Source: Castellaniella sp.
Lineage (GTDB): Bacteria > Pseudomonadota > Gammaproteobacteria > Burkholderiales > Burkholderiaceae_B
Assembly (NCBI RefSeq): GCF_034675845.1
Contig: NZ_JAUCCU010000001.1
Coordinates: forward strand, 1,922,001-1,986,000
DNA length: 64,000 nucleotides
Reading direction: 5' to 3'
A program made the position numbers and the translations under genes. The number at the start of each line of letters is the position of its first letter. The stretch's first letter is position 1. Below the pieces are notes generated by a model that saw nothing but the letters and a program-made list of their open reading frames with translations, was not told the DNA's origin and made no database searches. Of this stretch, positions 1 to 8,949 are shown piece by piece.

Positions 1-1
1 G

Positions 2-1675
2 GCCGATGGTACTTGCTCGACGCTCTCGATTGGTGGCGATGTGGTCACGCCGGGGCGCAGTTGCCTGGAACGTGGCGGGATTCTGGACCCAGGTCAATCC
101 TGCAAGGCGACCCTGCCCAGTTATCTTGATTTCACTGCACAAAACGGTTATTACACTGGACGCTGGGTAAAAAGCACTGCCCAGGGCGGTGGCCATGTCA
201 TTCCGGCCTCCGATCCGTCGTCACGCGGTTATCGCAGCGTTCTCGAGACCGAGCGGGCGCTGGAGTGGGCCAAGCAACAGTCTCCCAGCCAGCCTTGGAT
301 GCTGACGGTGGGGTATTCGGCCATCCATACGCCCTTGCAGTTGCCGCCTGTGGCGTTGATTGCGGAAGATACGCCGGGCCGCAATGACAATCTGGTATGT
401 TCACCGCTGGCCGACTCCGAAAGCACCCCCGTGCTCACGCAGGCGACCGATATCATCGATAGCCATCTCATCACGAATCTGATGGTCGAGGCGGTGGATA
501 GAAAAATCGGCGATTTGTTGGTCGGCTTGGGGCTGGCCAGCTACCAGAACGGCGTGCTGGATTACCGGCCCGAACAAACGAATACCCTGGTGGTGGTCGT
601 GGGGGACAACGGCACCTATGTCAACAGCGTCAAGTTCACCGCACCGGGGCGCTTCGATCCCACCCGTTCCAAGGCGACTCCTTACCAGACCGGCGTCTGG
701 GTGCCGTTGCTGATGGCGGGGCCGATGGTCGCCTCGCCGGGCCGTGAGGTCCCGCACATGATCAGCTCGGTGGATCTATATCAACTGTTCGCGGATGTCG
801 CCGGGGCGGACATGAACGCTGCCATTGCGCCTGACCGCCCGGTGGATGCGCAGCCGATGCTGGCTTACCTGAATAACCCCGAACAGCCTCGTATTCGTGC
901 CACCAACTTTACGGAAATGGGGACCAATATTCGCGCGGTGGGATCGGCTGCTAGCGAATATCCCTGCGTGGTGCCTGCTGCAAACAACGTCTGCACAACC
1001 TTGTTTCCCCAAAAAGGGGTGTGTCTGGCCCAGGGGGGCATTTGGTATGGAGACAATCAATCTTCTGACACCGCGGGTGTGCCGGCCGAGGGCTACAACA
1101 ACTGCTGCCAGGTACAGGCATACCGTCTGGCACAAAATCAGGCCACGACCTTCCTGCCCACCGCCACCAAAGCCGTGACGGATGGCACCTACAAGCTGGT
1201 GCGTCAGACCCGCAATCAGTGCGATCCAACCATGGGCAGCGCATCAGACCCTAGTGCGTATGCCTATAGCCCGACCCGCTTTGAAGTCATGGACGAACTC
1301 TATCGGATCAATACGGCGGCGCCGAACCCTCTGCTGGATCGGGAGGGCAGTGAACTCATCGCCATCAGTCCGCCCCCCCTGAACACCGCCGCTCTGGACG
1401 GCGAGCAGCAGCGCGTCTACGCCAGCCTCAGTGCCGAGATGGATCAGCACGATGCGGTCGCCAGCTATAACCAGGACTATGACAGCGTCAGTTGTCCGGG
1501 CGATGGCAACCGCGATCTGGTGGTCAACCAAGCCGACCTGGATCATTGGCAAGAGCTCAGCCGCCTGAACAACGGCCAATCCAGCTGGTACGACTTCAAC
1601 CACGATGGCAAGACGGACGCGGCGGATCGGCAGATCATTCAAAACAACCTGGGCATGGTCTGCAGCAGTAGTTGA
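2..1675 (+). CDS. Sulfatase / alkaline-phosphatase-superfamily protein with C-terminal dockerin-like repeats (5' end outside window)
   Basis: The reading frame is open to the left edge, so the N-terminus with the catalytic formylglycine Cys/Ser motif lies outside the window. What remains matches the second half of a sulfatase: the family's VVVVGDNGTY strand-turn (metal-binding Asp-Asn) and an HTPLQLPP segment typical of the substrate pocket. The middle is Cys-rich. The last 60 residues hold two Ca-binding loops of dockerin/EF-hand type, GDGNRDLVVNQADLD and DFNHDGKTDAADRQI. The substrate cannot be told. The protein is probably exported, given the Cys pairs and Ca-binding repeats, but the signal peptide is not visible. 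A stop (TGA) at 1673-1675 ends the gene and no partner gene follows on this strand within 120 bases. Confidence 0.75.
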   Translation, partial: ADGTCSTLSIGGDVVTPGRSCLERGGILDPGQSCKATLPSYLDFTAQNGYYTGRWVKSTAQGGGHVIPASDPSSRGYRSVLETERALEWAKQQSPSQPWMLTVGYSAIHTPLQLPPVALIAEDTPGRNDNLVCSPLADSESTPVLTQATDIIDSHLITNLMVEAVDRKIGDLLVGLGLASYQNGVLDYRPEQTNTLVVVVGDNGTYVNSVKFTAPGRFDPTRSKATPYQTGVWVPLLMAGPMVASPGREVPHMISSVDLYQLFADVAGADMNAAIAPDRPVDAQPMLAYLNNPEQPRIRATNFTEMGTNIRAVGSAASEYPCVVPAANNVCTTLFPQKGVCLAQGGIWYGDNQSSDTAGVPAEGYNNCCQVQAYRLAQNQATTFLPTATKAVTDGTYKLVRQTRNQCDPTMGSASDPSAYAYSPTRFEVMDELYRINTAAPNPLLDREGSELIAISPPPLNTAALDGEQQRVYASLSAEMDQHDAVASYNQDYDSVSCPGDGNRDLVVNQADLDHWQELSRLNNGQSSWYDFNHDGKTDAADRQIIQNNLGMVCSSS

Positions 1676-1803
1676 TAAACGGTTCGACAGGCAGCTTGGC
1701 GCCATCTGGATGATGGCGCTGGGTTGCTGATGCCGAAGGATACAAGGGTGTAGTATGGTGCCAGAGTAGTCTTCGCAACCATTGAATCCAGAGGAATTGC
1801 ACT

Positions 1804-2619
1804 ATGACCGTTTCCAATGTTCAGGCTGGCACTGTTCTCAGCCTCAAGGGCAAGACGGCCCTGATCACTGGCTCTGCCAGTGGCCTGGGCAAGCGCATTG
1901 CCGAAGTCTATGCCGAGGCAGGTGCCAGCGTGGTGATTGCGGACCTCAAACTGGAAGCAGCTCAGGTCACCGCCGATGAAATCACCAAAAGTGGCGGCAA
2001 GGCCATGGCCGTGGCCATGGATGTGACCAACGAGGATTCCGTCGACCAGGGCTTTGCGGCTGCCGCCAAGACCTTTGGCGAGGTGGACATTGCCATTGCC
2101 AATGCAGGCATCCAGATTGTGTGCCCGATTCAGGATTTCCCCTTTGCCGACTGGAAAAAGCTGCTGGCGGTGCACTTGGACGGTGGCTTTTTGACGGCGC
2201 GCGCGGCAGTGCGTCAGATGATTGCCTCCAAGCGCGGTGGTTCAATCATTTTCATGGGGTCGGTGCACTCCAAAGAGGCCTCGAAACTGAAAGCGCCTTA
2301 TGTCACGGCAAAGCACGGGCTTGAAGGCCTGGCCAAAGTCATTGCCAAAGAGGGTGCTCAGTACAATATCCGCACCAACGTTATTTGTCCCGGCTTTGTC
2401 CGCACACCGCTGGTCGAAAAACAAATCCCCGAGCAGGCCAAGGCACTCGGCATCACCGAGGACGAAGTCATCAAGACCGTGATGCTCAAGGACACGGTGG
2501 ACACCGAGTTCACCACTGTGGATGATATTGCTCAGGCCGCACTGACCTTTGCCGCCTGGCCCAGCAATGCGCTCACCGGTCAGTCGCTGGTCGTCAGCCA
2601 CGGCTGGTTCATGCAATAA
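1804..2619 (+). CDS. bdhA: 3-hydroxybutyrate dehydrogenase (short-chain dehydrogenase)
   Basis: A 271-residue classical SDR enzyme that interconverts 3-hydroxybutyrate and acetoacetate with NAD, the last step in mobilising polyhydroxybutyrate. The N-terminal Rossmann motif is TGSASGLG, followed by the NAG motif (IANAGIQ) and the catalytic Ser / Tyr-x-x-x-Lys set (GSVHS and YVTAKHG). The tail (MLKDTVDTEFTTVDDIA, ending SHGWFMQ) is characteristic of bacterial 3-hydroxybutyrate dehydrogenases and separates it from other SDRs. The start is supported by an AGAGGAA ribosome site about 7 bases upstream. It stands alone and ends at a strong hairpin shared with the convergent gene. Confidence 0.9.
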   Translation: MTVSNVQAGTVLSLKGKTALITGSASGLGKRIAEVYAEAGASVVIADLKLEAAQVTADEITKSGGKAMAVAMDVTNEDSVDQGFAAAAKTFGEVDIAIANAGIQIVCPIQDFPFADWKKLLAVHLDGGFLTARAAVRQMIASKRGGSIIFMGSVHSKEASKLKAPYVTAKHGLEGLAKVIAKEGAQYNIRTNVICPGFVRTPLVEKQIPEQAKALGITEDEVIKTVMLKDTVDTEFTTVDDIAQAALTFAAWPSNALTGQSLVVSHGWFMQ

Positions 2620-2640
2620 AGCTGATCCGTCGTTCGTCTA

Positions 2641-2679
2641 TACGGCTCGGGGCCTGCTGCTTGCAGGCCCCGAGCCGTA
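2641..2679. terminator. Bidirectional terminator hairpin between bdhA and the YbaK-type gene
   Basis: A perfect 17-bp inverted repeat (2641-2657 and 2663-2679) with a 5-base loop lies between two convergent genes. There is no long T tract on either side, so termination is inferred from the strength of the stem and its position. Confidence 0.75.
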
Positions 2680-2683
2680 TTCG

Positions 2684-3151
2684 TCAGACGATTGATTGGC
2701 AGACATCGACCCAGTGGCCGTTGGCCAATTCCGCCAGCCGCGCGGGGGTGATGCGCACGGCGCTGTCCAGTGAGCCGGCGGCAGGCATGACGATGGGATA
2801 GTTTTGCAGGCGGATGTCACAGTACACCGGCAGTGCTTGCGCCAGGCCAAACGGGCAAACACCCCCGACAGGGTGGCCAGTCAGCGCGGCGACTTCGTCA
2901 GCGTTCAGCATCTTTGGGCGTCCGCCCAGGACATGTCTCAGCTTTTTATTGTCCAGCCGGGTATCACCACAGGCCACCACCAGGACCACTTGATCTGCCG
3001 TCCGCAAGGATAGGGTCTTGGCGATTTGACCGGGCTCCACCCCGTGCGCCTGAGCCGCCAGTTCGACGGTCGCAGTGCTTTGACCCAGTTCCAGGATCTG
3101 GATGTCGGGGGCGTGTTCCGCAAAGAATTCGCGGACGGATTCAATCGTCAT
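2684..3151 (-). CDS. YbaK/EbsC-family aminoacyl-tRNA deacylase
   Basis: A 155-residue single-domain protein of the YbaK / prolyl-tRNA-synthetase editing-domain family, which hydrolyses mischarged tRNAs such as Cys-tRNA(Pro). The family signatures are visible: KTLSLR (the conserved editing-site Lys), the DNKKLRHVLG segment, and GHPVGGVCPFGL, the Gly-rich substrate loop. Length is normal for the family. It lies 14 bases downstream of the methyltransferase on the same strand, so the two are probably co-transcribed. The exact tRNA substrate is not evident; YeaK- or ProX-like activity is possible. Confidence 0.85.
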   Translation of the reverse strand: MTIESVREFFAEHAPDIQILELGQSTATVELAAQAHGVEPGQIAKTLSLRTADQVVLVVACGDTRLDNKKLRHVLGGRPKMLNADEVAALTGHPVGGVCPFGLAQALPVYCDIRLQNYPIVMPAAGSLDSAVRITPARLAELANGHWVDVCQSIV

Positions 3152-3165
3152 GCTTGTTCCCTGAT

Positions 3166-3924
3166 CTATTGTTGGATATGTCCGGCCCGAACCGATAAGG
3201 GCCAGGTGATTTTCCGCAGGACGGTGGGGCCTCCCCAGCTTTTGCGCAAGGTGGCTGCAAGTTCATCCACGGGATTGATTCCCAGGGCATTTTCTGCCGC
3301 TTTGACGGCTGACCATGTCTTGAGATAGCCAATCAGATCATCCAGGCGCCACTGCAATTCGATGGCCAGCGGGGGTAGGGCAAGTTCCTTGAACGGGAAT
3401 GGCAGGTTGCGGTAGCCGGTGTCGACATGGCGGCGCTCAGTCGGCCAATAGGAAGCAATCGTGTCGTGATAGAAGTGTTGGATTGCGGCATCGACAGCAC
3501 CGTCCACATGCAGCACACCATAGGTGATCAGAGCAATGGCTGCTTGTGGCCGGGCCACGCGTTGCGCCTCGACGTAGAACTTTTCCAGGTTCAGCCAGTG
3601 GGCAGCTTGGGCCACTGTAATCAGGTCTACGCTGGCATCGGGAAGTCCACAGTCCTCTGCCAGCGCTATGCGGTAGATCACGCGGTCGTGCGGCCGCGCC
3701 TTTTCGATCTGGGTGGCGCTGGCATCGCTTGCAATCACCTCATCGAAACGATCAGCCAACAACGTCGATAGCTGCCCGGTGCCGCAGCCGCAATCCAGCG
3801 CCCGGGTCAGGGCGGGGCTGAGTCGCGCCAGTTCCTGCACCAGCGAGAGGGGGTAGCTGGGTCGATGGGCTGCGTAGCTGGCAGAGTTGCTGGAGAAAAA
3901 ATCTTTGAAGTGTGTTGTGGCCAT
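3166..3924 (-). CDS. Class I SAM-dependent methyltransferase
   Basis: A 252-residue protein with the Methyltransf_11 fold: motif I is ALDCGCGTGQLS (SAM-binding Gly loop), followed by an acidic motif II (VIASDAS) and a motif around residue 100 (DLITVAQAAHW). The N-terminus FKDFFSSNSASYAAHRPSYP is typical of small-molecule methyltransferases related to the trans-aconitate type and the yeast Crg1 type. The substrate is unknown. It is the first gene of a two-gene unit with the YbaK-type gene and is divergent from the aldehyde dehydrogenase across a 220-bp intergenic region. Confidence 0.8.
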   Translation of the reverse strand: MATTHFKDFFSSNSASYAAHRPSYPLSLVQELARLSPALTRALDCGCGTGQLSTLLADRFDEVIASDASATQIEKARPHDRVIYRIALAEDCGLPDASVDLITVAQAAHWLNLEKFYVEAQRVARPQAAIALITYGVLHVDGAVDAAIQHFYHDTIASYWPTERRHVDTGYRNLPFPFKELALPPLAIELQWRLDDLIGYLKTWSAVKAAENALGINPVDELAATLRKSWGGPTVLRKITWPLSVRAGHIQQ

Positions 3925-4144
3925 TTGCGCCTCTTGCTTGGGTCCCGGCTAGGCCATGGCAGACGCCAAAGGTGTCAGGGCGGCTATTGGGGCAGGCTTT
4001 GGGGGGTTCATCATACCGCCAGGACGCCACTGAACGGAAATGCCTCGGTGCACACCAGAACATCTTACGGTGCACGATAAGACAAATGCTCCGCTGATTT
4101 GATGCCTAACATGAAAGGAATAAAAAATATCGTAGGAGACACGC

Positions 4145-5638
4145 ATGATCAACACGGATCAGCAGCCCGAACTTGCTGCCATTCGGGAATATATGGTGAT
4201 TGATGGCCAACCCTGTACGGATGGGGTGGGGCGTTTGCCAGTATTCAACCCGGCTACCGGGGAAGTCATCGCCCAGCAAATCGAGGCCGGTCCGCAGCAG
4301 GTTGATCTGGCTGTCCAGGCGGCCCGCCGGGCTTTCGAATCATCGGCATGGCGCGCCTCGCTGCCTGCCACCCGAGAACGCCTGCTGCTTGCGTTGGCGG
4401 ACCGCATCGAGGCCGAGGGCGAATCCCTGGCCCGGCTTGAAACCCTGAATAACGGCAAGCTGCTGGCAATCTCGCAAATGCTCGAGGTCGGTGCCAGCGC
4501 TCAGTGGCTGCGCTACATGGCGGGGTGGGCCACCAAGATCACGGGTGATACGCTCAGTCTTTCCATTCCGTTTCCTCCGGGGGTCAAATACCACGGCTAT
4601 ACGCAACCAGAGCCCGTCGGCGTGGTGGCTGCCATTGTGCCCTGGAACTTCCCGCTGCTGATGGCAGTCTGGAAAATCGCGCCGGCGATTGCCGCTGGCT
4701 GCACCATTGTGCTCAAACCCGCAGAAGAAACACCGCTGACTGCCTTGCGCTTGGCCGAACTGGCTCTTGAAGTCGGCTTTCCACCTGGGGTCATCAATGT
4801 CATTACAGGGCGCGGTGAAATCACCGGCGCGGCGCTGGTCGCACACCCAGATGTCAACAAGATCGCCTTCACGGGCTCCACTGAAGTCGGCAAGCTCATC
4901 GCGCATGCGGCAGTTGACGACATGAAGCGGGTGTCCCTTGAACTGGGCGGAAAATCACCGGTTGTCATCATGGATGACTGTCCCGTTGATCTTGCTATCC
5001 AGGGTGCGGCTGGCGCGATCTTTTTCAACCAGGGACAGGTCTGCACGGCAGGGTCCCGGGTATTCATTCAGGACGGCATTTATGATCAGGTCGTCGAAGG
5101 CCTGGCGGCAGCGGCGGATAGCCTGAAAATGGGGTCCGGGTTTGACGGAGACACCCAAATCGGCCCCATGATTTCCGCCCGCCATCGGGATCGGGTATCC
5201 CGCTACATCGACGAGGGGCGTGCTTCGGGCGCACAACTGCTGGCGGGTGGTCAAACCTGGCAGGGGGCTGGGTATTTTGTCCATCCCACGGTCTTTGCCA
5301 ATGCCACGCCGGATGCATCCATTGTGCGCGAAGAAATCTTCGGCCCCGTGGTCGTTGCCGCCCGCTTCCAGCAAGAAGAAGACGCCGTGCGCTTGGCCAA
5401 CGATACCCGCTTCGGGCTTGGGGCCAGCATCTGGAGCAACGACCTGGCCCGCGTTCAGCGCATGGTGCCGCGCATACAAGCCGGAACAGTCTGGGTCAAT
5501 ACGCACAATATGCTCGATCCCTCCATGCCGTTTGGCGGCTACAAACAATCCGGCGTCGGGCGCGAACATGGCCGGGCGGTGATTTCTAACTATATAGAAA
5601 CCAAATCAGTCTGCATTGCCTATCCCGATTCCGTTTAA
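4145..5638 (+). CDS. NAD-dependent aldehyde dehydrogenase (phenylacetaldehyde dehydrogenase-like)
   Basis: A 497-residue aldehyde dehydrogenase. Seen directly: the cofactor-binding VPWNFPL and FTGSTEVGK motifs, the catalytic Glu in ELGGKSP and the nucleophilic Cys in GQVCTAGSR, plus the C-terminal PFGGYKQSGVGRE signature. The sequence is closest in style to phenylacetaldehyde dehydrogenases (FeaB/PadA type). The context agrees: it heads the cluster that ends in aromatic amine dehydrogenase, whose products from phenylethylamine or tyramine are aryl acetaldehydes, so this enzyme would yield arylacetates. The start follows a TAGGAGA ribosome site. Substrate specificity is inferred from position. 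Confidence 0.85.
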   Translation: MINTDQQPELAAIREYMVIDGQPCTDGVGRLPVFNPATGEVIAQQIEAGPQQVDLAVQAARRAFESSAWRASLPATRERLLLALADRIEAEGESLARLETLNNGKLLAISQMLEVGASAQWLRYMAGWATKITGDTLSLSIPFPPGVKYHGYTQPEPVGVVAAIVPWNFPLLMAVWKIAPAIAAGCTIVLKPAEETPLTALRLAELALEVGFPPGVINVITGRGEITGAALVAHPDVNKIAFTGSTEVGKLIAHAAVDDMKRVSLELGGKSPVVIMDDCPVDLAIQGAAGAIFFNQGQVCTAGSRVFIQDGIYDQVVEGLAAAADSLKMGSGFDGDTQIGPMISARHRDRVSRYIDEGRASGAQLLAGGQTWQGAGYFVHPTVFANATPDASIVREEIFGPVVVAARFQQEEDAVRLANDTRFGLGASIWSNDLARVQRMVPRIQAGTVWVNTHNMLDPSMPFGGYKQSGVGREHGRAVISNYIETKSVCIAYPDSV

Positions 5639-5705
5639 ATTATTTCAATTTTCAGTATCACCCTGACGATAGAGCCCGCACAGATCGGGCCTCAAGGAGA
5701 CAACG

Positions 5706-6578
5706 ATGACGTTAATGCGTAAAGCACGCAATGCAGTGCTAGTTGCTGCGCTGGCTGCGGCAGGTGCCGCACAGGCGGGGGACCCCAGCGCCCGCGATTG
5801 GATTCCGGCGCCTCCGGGCACCAATCTGCTGGCTGTTTATTTGCTGGGCCTGGGCTCACATGGTTTCTACGACCAAGGCAATCGGCTGGATGGCGGGCCG
5901 ACGGTCGACGTGCAGGGTATGGTGCTGCGGCCCATGCACTTTGGTGAATTATTCGGCAAGACGGTCCAGTATGAACTGATTTTGCCGGCTTTCCGCACCA
6001 CGATCGGCATGGATGGCTTTCCGGATGATCGGGTGACCGGGGTGGGGGATGCTCAACTGGGCGCCGCCGTCTGGTTCGTCAACAACGAGGAAACCAAGAC
6101 GTGGTTTGCCTGGGAACCCTTCATTACCGTACCTACTGGTAAATATCACAGCAACCATGCAGATGCCTCCCCTGGCAAGAATCGCTGGACTACTCTGCAG
6201 GACTTTGCCTTTGTTCAGGGATTTGGTGAGTCCACCTTCCTGGAAGCAGTGGCCGAGTTCGAGTTCTTTGGCGATAACAACAATTACTACGGTTCCACGC
6301 TCAAAAAATCCCCGGCCATTCGCCTGATGGCACTGGCGTCCACCAACATTACGGCAGACACCTATGTCGGCATGCGCTATCGCTATGAAACCGGCGGGCG
6401 CGAAAAAATCGATGGTGTCGAGGCGGTTGGCCGTGCCAACAATCACCAGTTGGCCTTCGAGGTAACCCACCAGCTGAATGACGCCAACCAAGTGCAATTG
6501 CAGTACATCCATGACCTCAAGGTCGAGAACGGCCCTCGCATGCGTGGCGTACAGCTGCGCTATGTCTACGCCTTCTAA
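5706..6578 (+). CDS. Outer-membrane transporter-like protein, MetA-pathway of phenol degradation family
   Basis: 290 residues with a cleavable signal peptide (cut probably after AAAGAAQA, near residue 24), followed by a beta-rich sequence ending in an aromatic residue (LRYVYAF), as expected for an outer-membrane barrel. It resembles the Phenol_MetA_deg family found beside aromatic degradation genes, thought to help uptake of hydrophobic or aromatic substrates. It lies 67 bases after the aldehyde dehydrogenase, with an AAGGAGA ribosome site. A small GCCCG/CGGGC hairpin just before that site (5674-5690) could modulate read-through. The transport role is inferred from family and place. Confidence 0.7.
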   Translation: MTLMRKARNAVLVAALAAAGAAQAGDPSARDWIPAPPGTNLLAVYLLGLGSHGFYDQGNRLDGGPTVDVQGMVLRPMHFGELFGKTVQYELILPAFRTTIGMDGFPDDRVTGVGDAQLGAAVWFVNNEETKTWFAWEPFITVPTGKYHSNHADASPGKNRWTTLQDFAFVQGFGESTFLEAVAEFEFFGDNNNYYGSTLKKSPAIRLMALASTNITADTYVGMRYRYETGGREKIDGVEAVGRANNHQLAFEVTHQLNDANQVQLQYIHDLKVENGPRMRGVQLRYVYAF

Positions 6579-6600
6579 GTCCTACCCAAGGAGACACACA

Positions 6601-7791
6601 ATGAAAAAAGTAGTCTTTAGGCTCTCATCGCTGGCAAGCCTGTTGTCCATGGCTCTGCTGGTGGGGGTCACGACCAATGTCACCGCCCAGAACCTGCCTG
6701 TCGAACAGCTGACGGGCGGTCATTCTGTCAAGGTTGATCCGGCTGATCGGGTTTACGTCATGGATGCTGTGTTCATGCACCTGACTGATAGCCGATTCAA
6801 TCAGTTCGACCGTAATACCGGCAAATTTCTAGGCATGATCCCCACGTCGTTCAATGGCTTTGCCCAGGTGTCCAAAGACGGCAAGAACGTCTATGTGGCG
6901 ACCACCTACTACGAACGTGTCACGCGCGGCAAACGCACGGACGTGATCGAAGTCTGGGACAACTCCACCCTGAGCTTCGTCAAAGAAATCGAATTGCCCC
7001 CCAAAAGAGCCGGCGCGCTGAACTACAACGGCATGTTCCGGCAAACCAACGATGGCCAGTTTCTCTTGCTCCAGAATGCCACGCCGGCTGCCTCGGTCAG
7101 CGTCGTGGATATCCAGAAAGGTGCTTTCGCCTCTGAGGTCACCTCGACAGCAGGCTGCTGGAGCACCATTCCCCTGCCGGGTACGCCGCGCAGCTTTTCC
7201 ACCATTTGCGGGGATGGCGCGCTGCTGACGATCAACCTGGACAAAGACGGCAAGGTACTCAGCCAGAACCGCAGTCAGCCCATGTTCTCGGTCAAGGACG
7301 ATCCCGTCTTCATCACGCCCGGACTGCTGTCGGATCGCATGGTCTTTGTGTCGTTTTATGGCAATGTTTATACGGCCAAACCCAGCGCAGACGGCATGAG
7401 CTTTGAGCCCAGTTGGTCATTGCTGGACCAGGCCGATCGCGCCCAGAACTGGGTGCCGGGTGGCTATAATCTGCTGGCTGTCGAACCCAAGAGCGAACGC
7501 CTGTACATCTTCATGCACCCCGAAGGCAAGGAAGGCTCGCACAAGAACCCGGCTGTCGAGCTCTGGGTATACGACCTGAAGTCCAAGAAACGAGTCGCCC
7601 GCATCCCCGGATTGGATGCCTTGTCCATGGACATCATTCCCGGGAAAAAGCCCCAATTGTTGACGCTGGACGGGGGTAATGCGCACATTTACGACATCTC
7701 TGCCCCAGAGCCCAAGCTCGTGCGGACGATTGAAGGGGTCAGCGAGTCAGCACTGCAGATCATGGGGTGGTCGGGGAGCGGCAATGGGTGA
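6601..7791 (+). CDS. aauB: Aromatic amine dehydrogenase large (alpha) subunit
   Basis: 396 residues from the ATG at 6601, preceded by CAAGGAGACACACA. It has a Sec-type signal peptide (MKKVVFRLSSLASLLSMALL, cut after VTAQ) and a seven-bladed beta-propeller sequence of the methylamine dehydrogenase heavy-chain family. The segments HSVKVDPADRVYVMDAVFMH and GCWSTIPLPGTPRSFSTICG are typical. It pairs with the small TTQ-bearing subunit aauA to form a periplasmic heterotetramer that deaminates phenylethylamine, tyramine or tryptamine. The order here (B-E-D-A-cytochrome) is the published order in Alcaligenes faecalis. A longer in-frame start at 6478 would lose the signal peptide and overlap the preceding gene, so 6601 is preferred. 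Confidence 0.92.
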   Translation: MKKVVFRLSSLASLLSMALLVGVTTNVTAQNLPVEQLTGGHSVKVDPADRVYVMDAVFMHLTDSRFNQFDRNTGKFLGMIPTSFNGFAQVSKDGKNVYVATTYYERVTRGKRTDVIEVWDNSTLSFVKEIELPPKRAGALNYNGMFRQTNDGQFLLLQNATPAASVSVVDIQKGAFASEVTSTAGCWSTIPLPGTPRSFSTICGDGALLTINLDKDGKVLSQNRSQPMFSVKDDPVFITPGLLSDRMVFVSFYGNVYTAKPSADGMSFEPSWSLLDQADRAQNWVPGGYNLLAVEPKSERLYIFMHPEGKEGSHKNPAVELWVYDLKSKKRVARIPGLDALSMDIIPGKKPQLLTLDGGNAHIYDISAPEPKLVRTIEGVSESALQIMGWSGSGNG

Positions 7792-8323
7792 TCCAATCAT
7801 TGTCTATTCAGCCTTGGCCGTGCTGGTCGTTGTGCTCTGGCTGGGGGCTTTGGATAAGCTGCGCCACTTCGCCGAGTTCGAGGCGGCGGTCACTGCCTAT
7901 CAACTGCTTCCGGCTGCACTGAATAAACTGTTCGCCGTGGTGTTCGTTGCGGTTGAACTGGCCAGCGGGGTTTTGCTGCTGATGCCGCAGGCTCGAACCG
8001 AGGGAGCCCTGGCCGCACTGGGTATTGTGCTGCTGGCTTCAGTCGGCGTCGTCGTCAATCTACTCAGGGGCCATACCCGCATCAGTTGCGGCTGTGGTGG
8101 GCTGGCGCAGGACTCCACCGGCTTGTCCTGGTGGCTGGTGCTGCGCAATGCGCTGCTGGCCATGTTGGCCGGGGTCGTTATGGCGGGCATGGGCGTGCGC
8201 GACCTAGGTTGGCTGGATGGCCTGACCTTCTTTGGTCTGACGCTTTCGCTGCTATGCCTGTATCTCGTTTTCAATCAGTTGATCGCATCACATCTAGAGA
8301 TGCAAAAAAGGAGTCAATCATGA
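7784..8323 (+). CDS. aauE: MauE-like membrane protein for small-subunit maturation
   Basis: 179 residues from the ATG at 7784, which overlaps the end of aauB by 8 bases. It has four to five hydrophobic segments and the MauE/DoxX-like pattern, including a conserved CGCGG pair of cysteines after HTRIS. MauE/AauE acts with MauD/AauD to export, fold and form the six disulfide bonds of the small subunit; mutants of the homologue in methylotrophs lack that subunit. The gene ends in an ATGA overlap with aauD, so translation is coupled. The start assigned here removes a 35-residue out-of-context extension. Confidence 0.9.
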   Translation: MGDPIIVYSALAVLVVVLWLGALDKLRHFAEFEAAVTAYQLLPAALNKLFAVVFVAVELASGVLLLMPQARTEGALAALGIVLLASVGVVVNLLRGHTRISCGCGGLAQDSTGLSWWLVLRNALLAMLAGVVMAGMGVRDLGWLDGLTFFGLTLSLLCLYLVFNQLIASHLEMQKRSQS

Positions 8324-8949
8324 CGGCATTGATCATATCTAACGTGATGTTGTGGGCGGTTGTGCTGGCCTTGCTGCTGGTGGTTCTGGCGCTCACACGA
8401 CAAATCGGCGTGCTCTATGAACGGGTCGCTCCTATGGGGGCGTTGACCATCGACAAGGGGCCGGCGGTTGGTGATCCGGCACCGCACTTTGACATGAACG
8501 ATCTGCTGGGACGGCCGCATCAGATCGGTTATGCGGGCACGCACAGCCAACTGCTGTTTTTTGTTTCTCCCACCTGCCCGGTGTGCAAGAAACTACTGCC
8601 TATCCTGAAATCGGTCGCGCAAACCGAGCGCGCCTGGTTGAACATTACCCTGGCCAGCGATGGTGAAATGCCCGAACACCTGGCTTTTTATCGCAAGGCC
8701 GGGCTGGAATCCTTCCCCTATTTGTTGTCTACTGAATTGGGCATGAAGTTCCAGATCAGCAAGCTCCCATATGCCGTTTTGATGGATGAACAAGGCATTG
8801 TGCGGGCCAAGGGCCTGATCAATTCGCGTGAACAGCTCGAAAGCCTGTTCACCGCCAAGGAAATCGGGGTGGGGTCTGCCCAAGAATGGCTTGAGCAAAC
8901 CTCCGTCAAGGAAATTTCACGCAAGGAGAACAGCAATGCGCTGGCTTGA
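8320..8949 (+). CDS. aauD: MauD-like thioredoxin-fold disulfide protein for small-subunit maturation
   Basis: 209 residues. One N-terminal transmembrane anchor (IISNVMLWAVVLALLLVVLA) is followed by a periplasmic thioredoxin fold with the redox motif CPVC in FFVSPTCPVCKKLLP and a later cis-Pro segment (SKLPYAVLMD). MauD family members are required to form the disulfides of the TTQ-containing small subunit. Its start overlaps the aauE stop (ATGA) and its end overlaps aauA by 14 bases. The tight packing indicates one transcript with aauB, aauE and aauA. Confidence 0.9.
   Translation: MTALIISNVMLWAVVLALLLVVLALTRQIGVLYERVAPMGALTIDKGPAVGDPAPHFDMNDLLGRPHQIGYAGTHSQLLFFVSPTCPVCKKLLPILKSVAQTERAWLNITLASDGEMPEHLAFYRKAGLESFPYLLSTELGMKFQISKLPYAVLMDEQGIVRAKGLINSREQLESLFTAKEIGVGSAQEWLEQTSVKEISRKENSNALA

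Noticed and set aside
4000..4144. FeaR-type binding site upstream of the aldehyde dehydrogenase
   Set aside because: A TGGCA-N8-AAA pattern does not match exactly anywhere in the gap; the nearest is off by one base.
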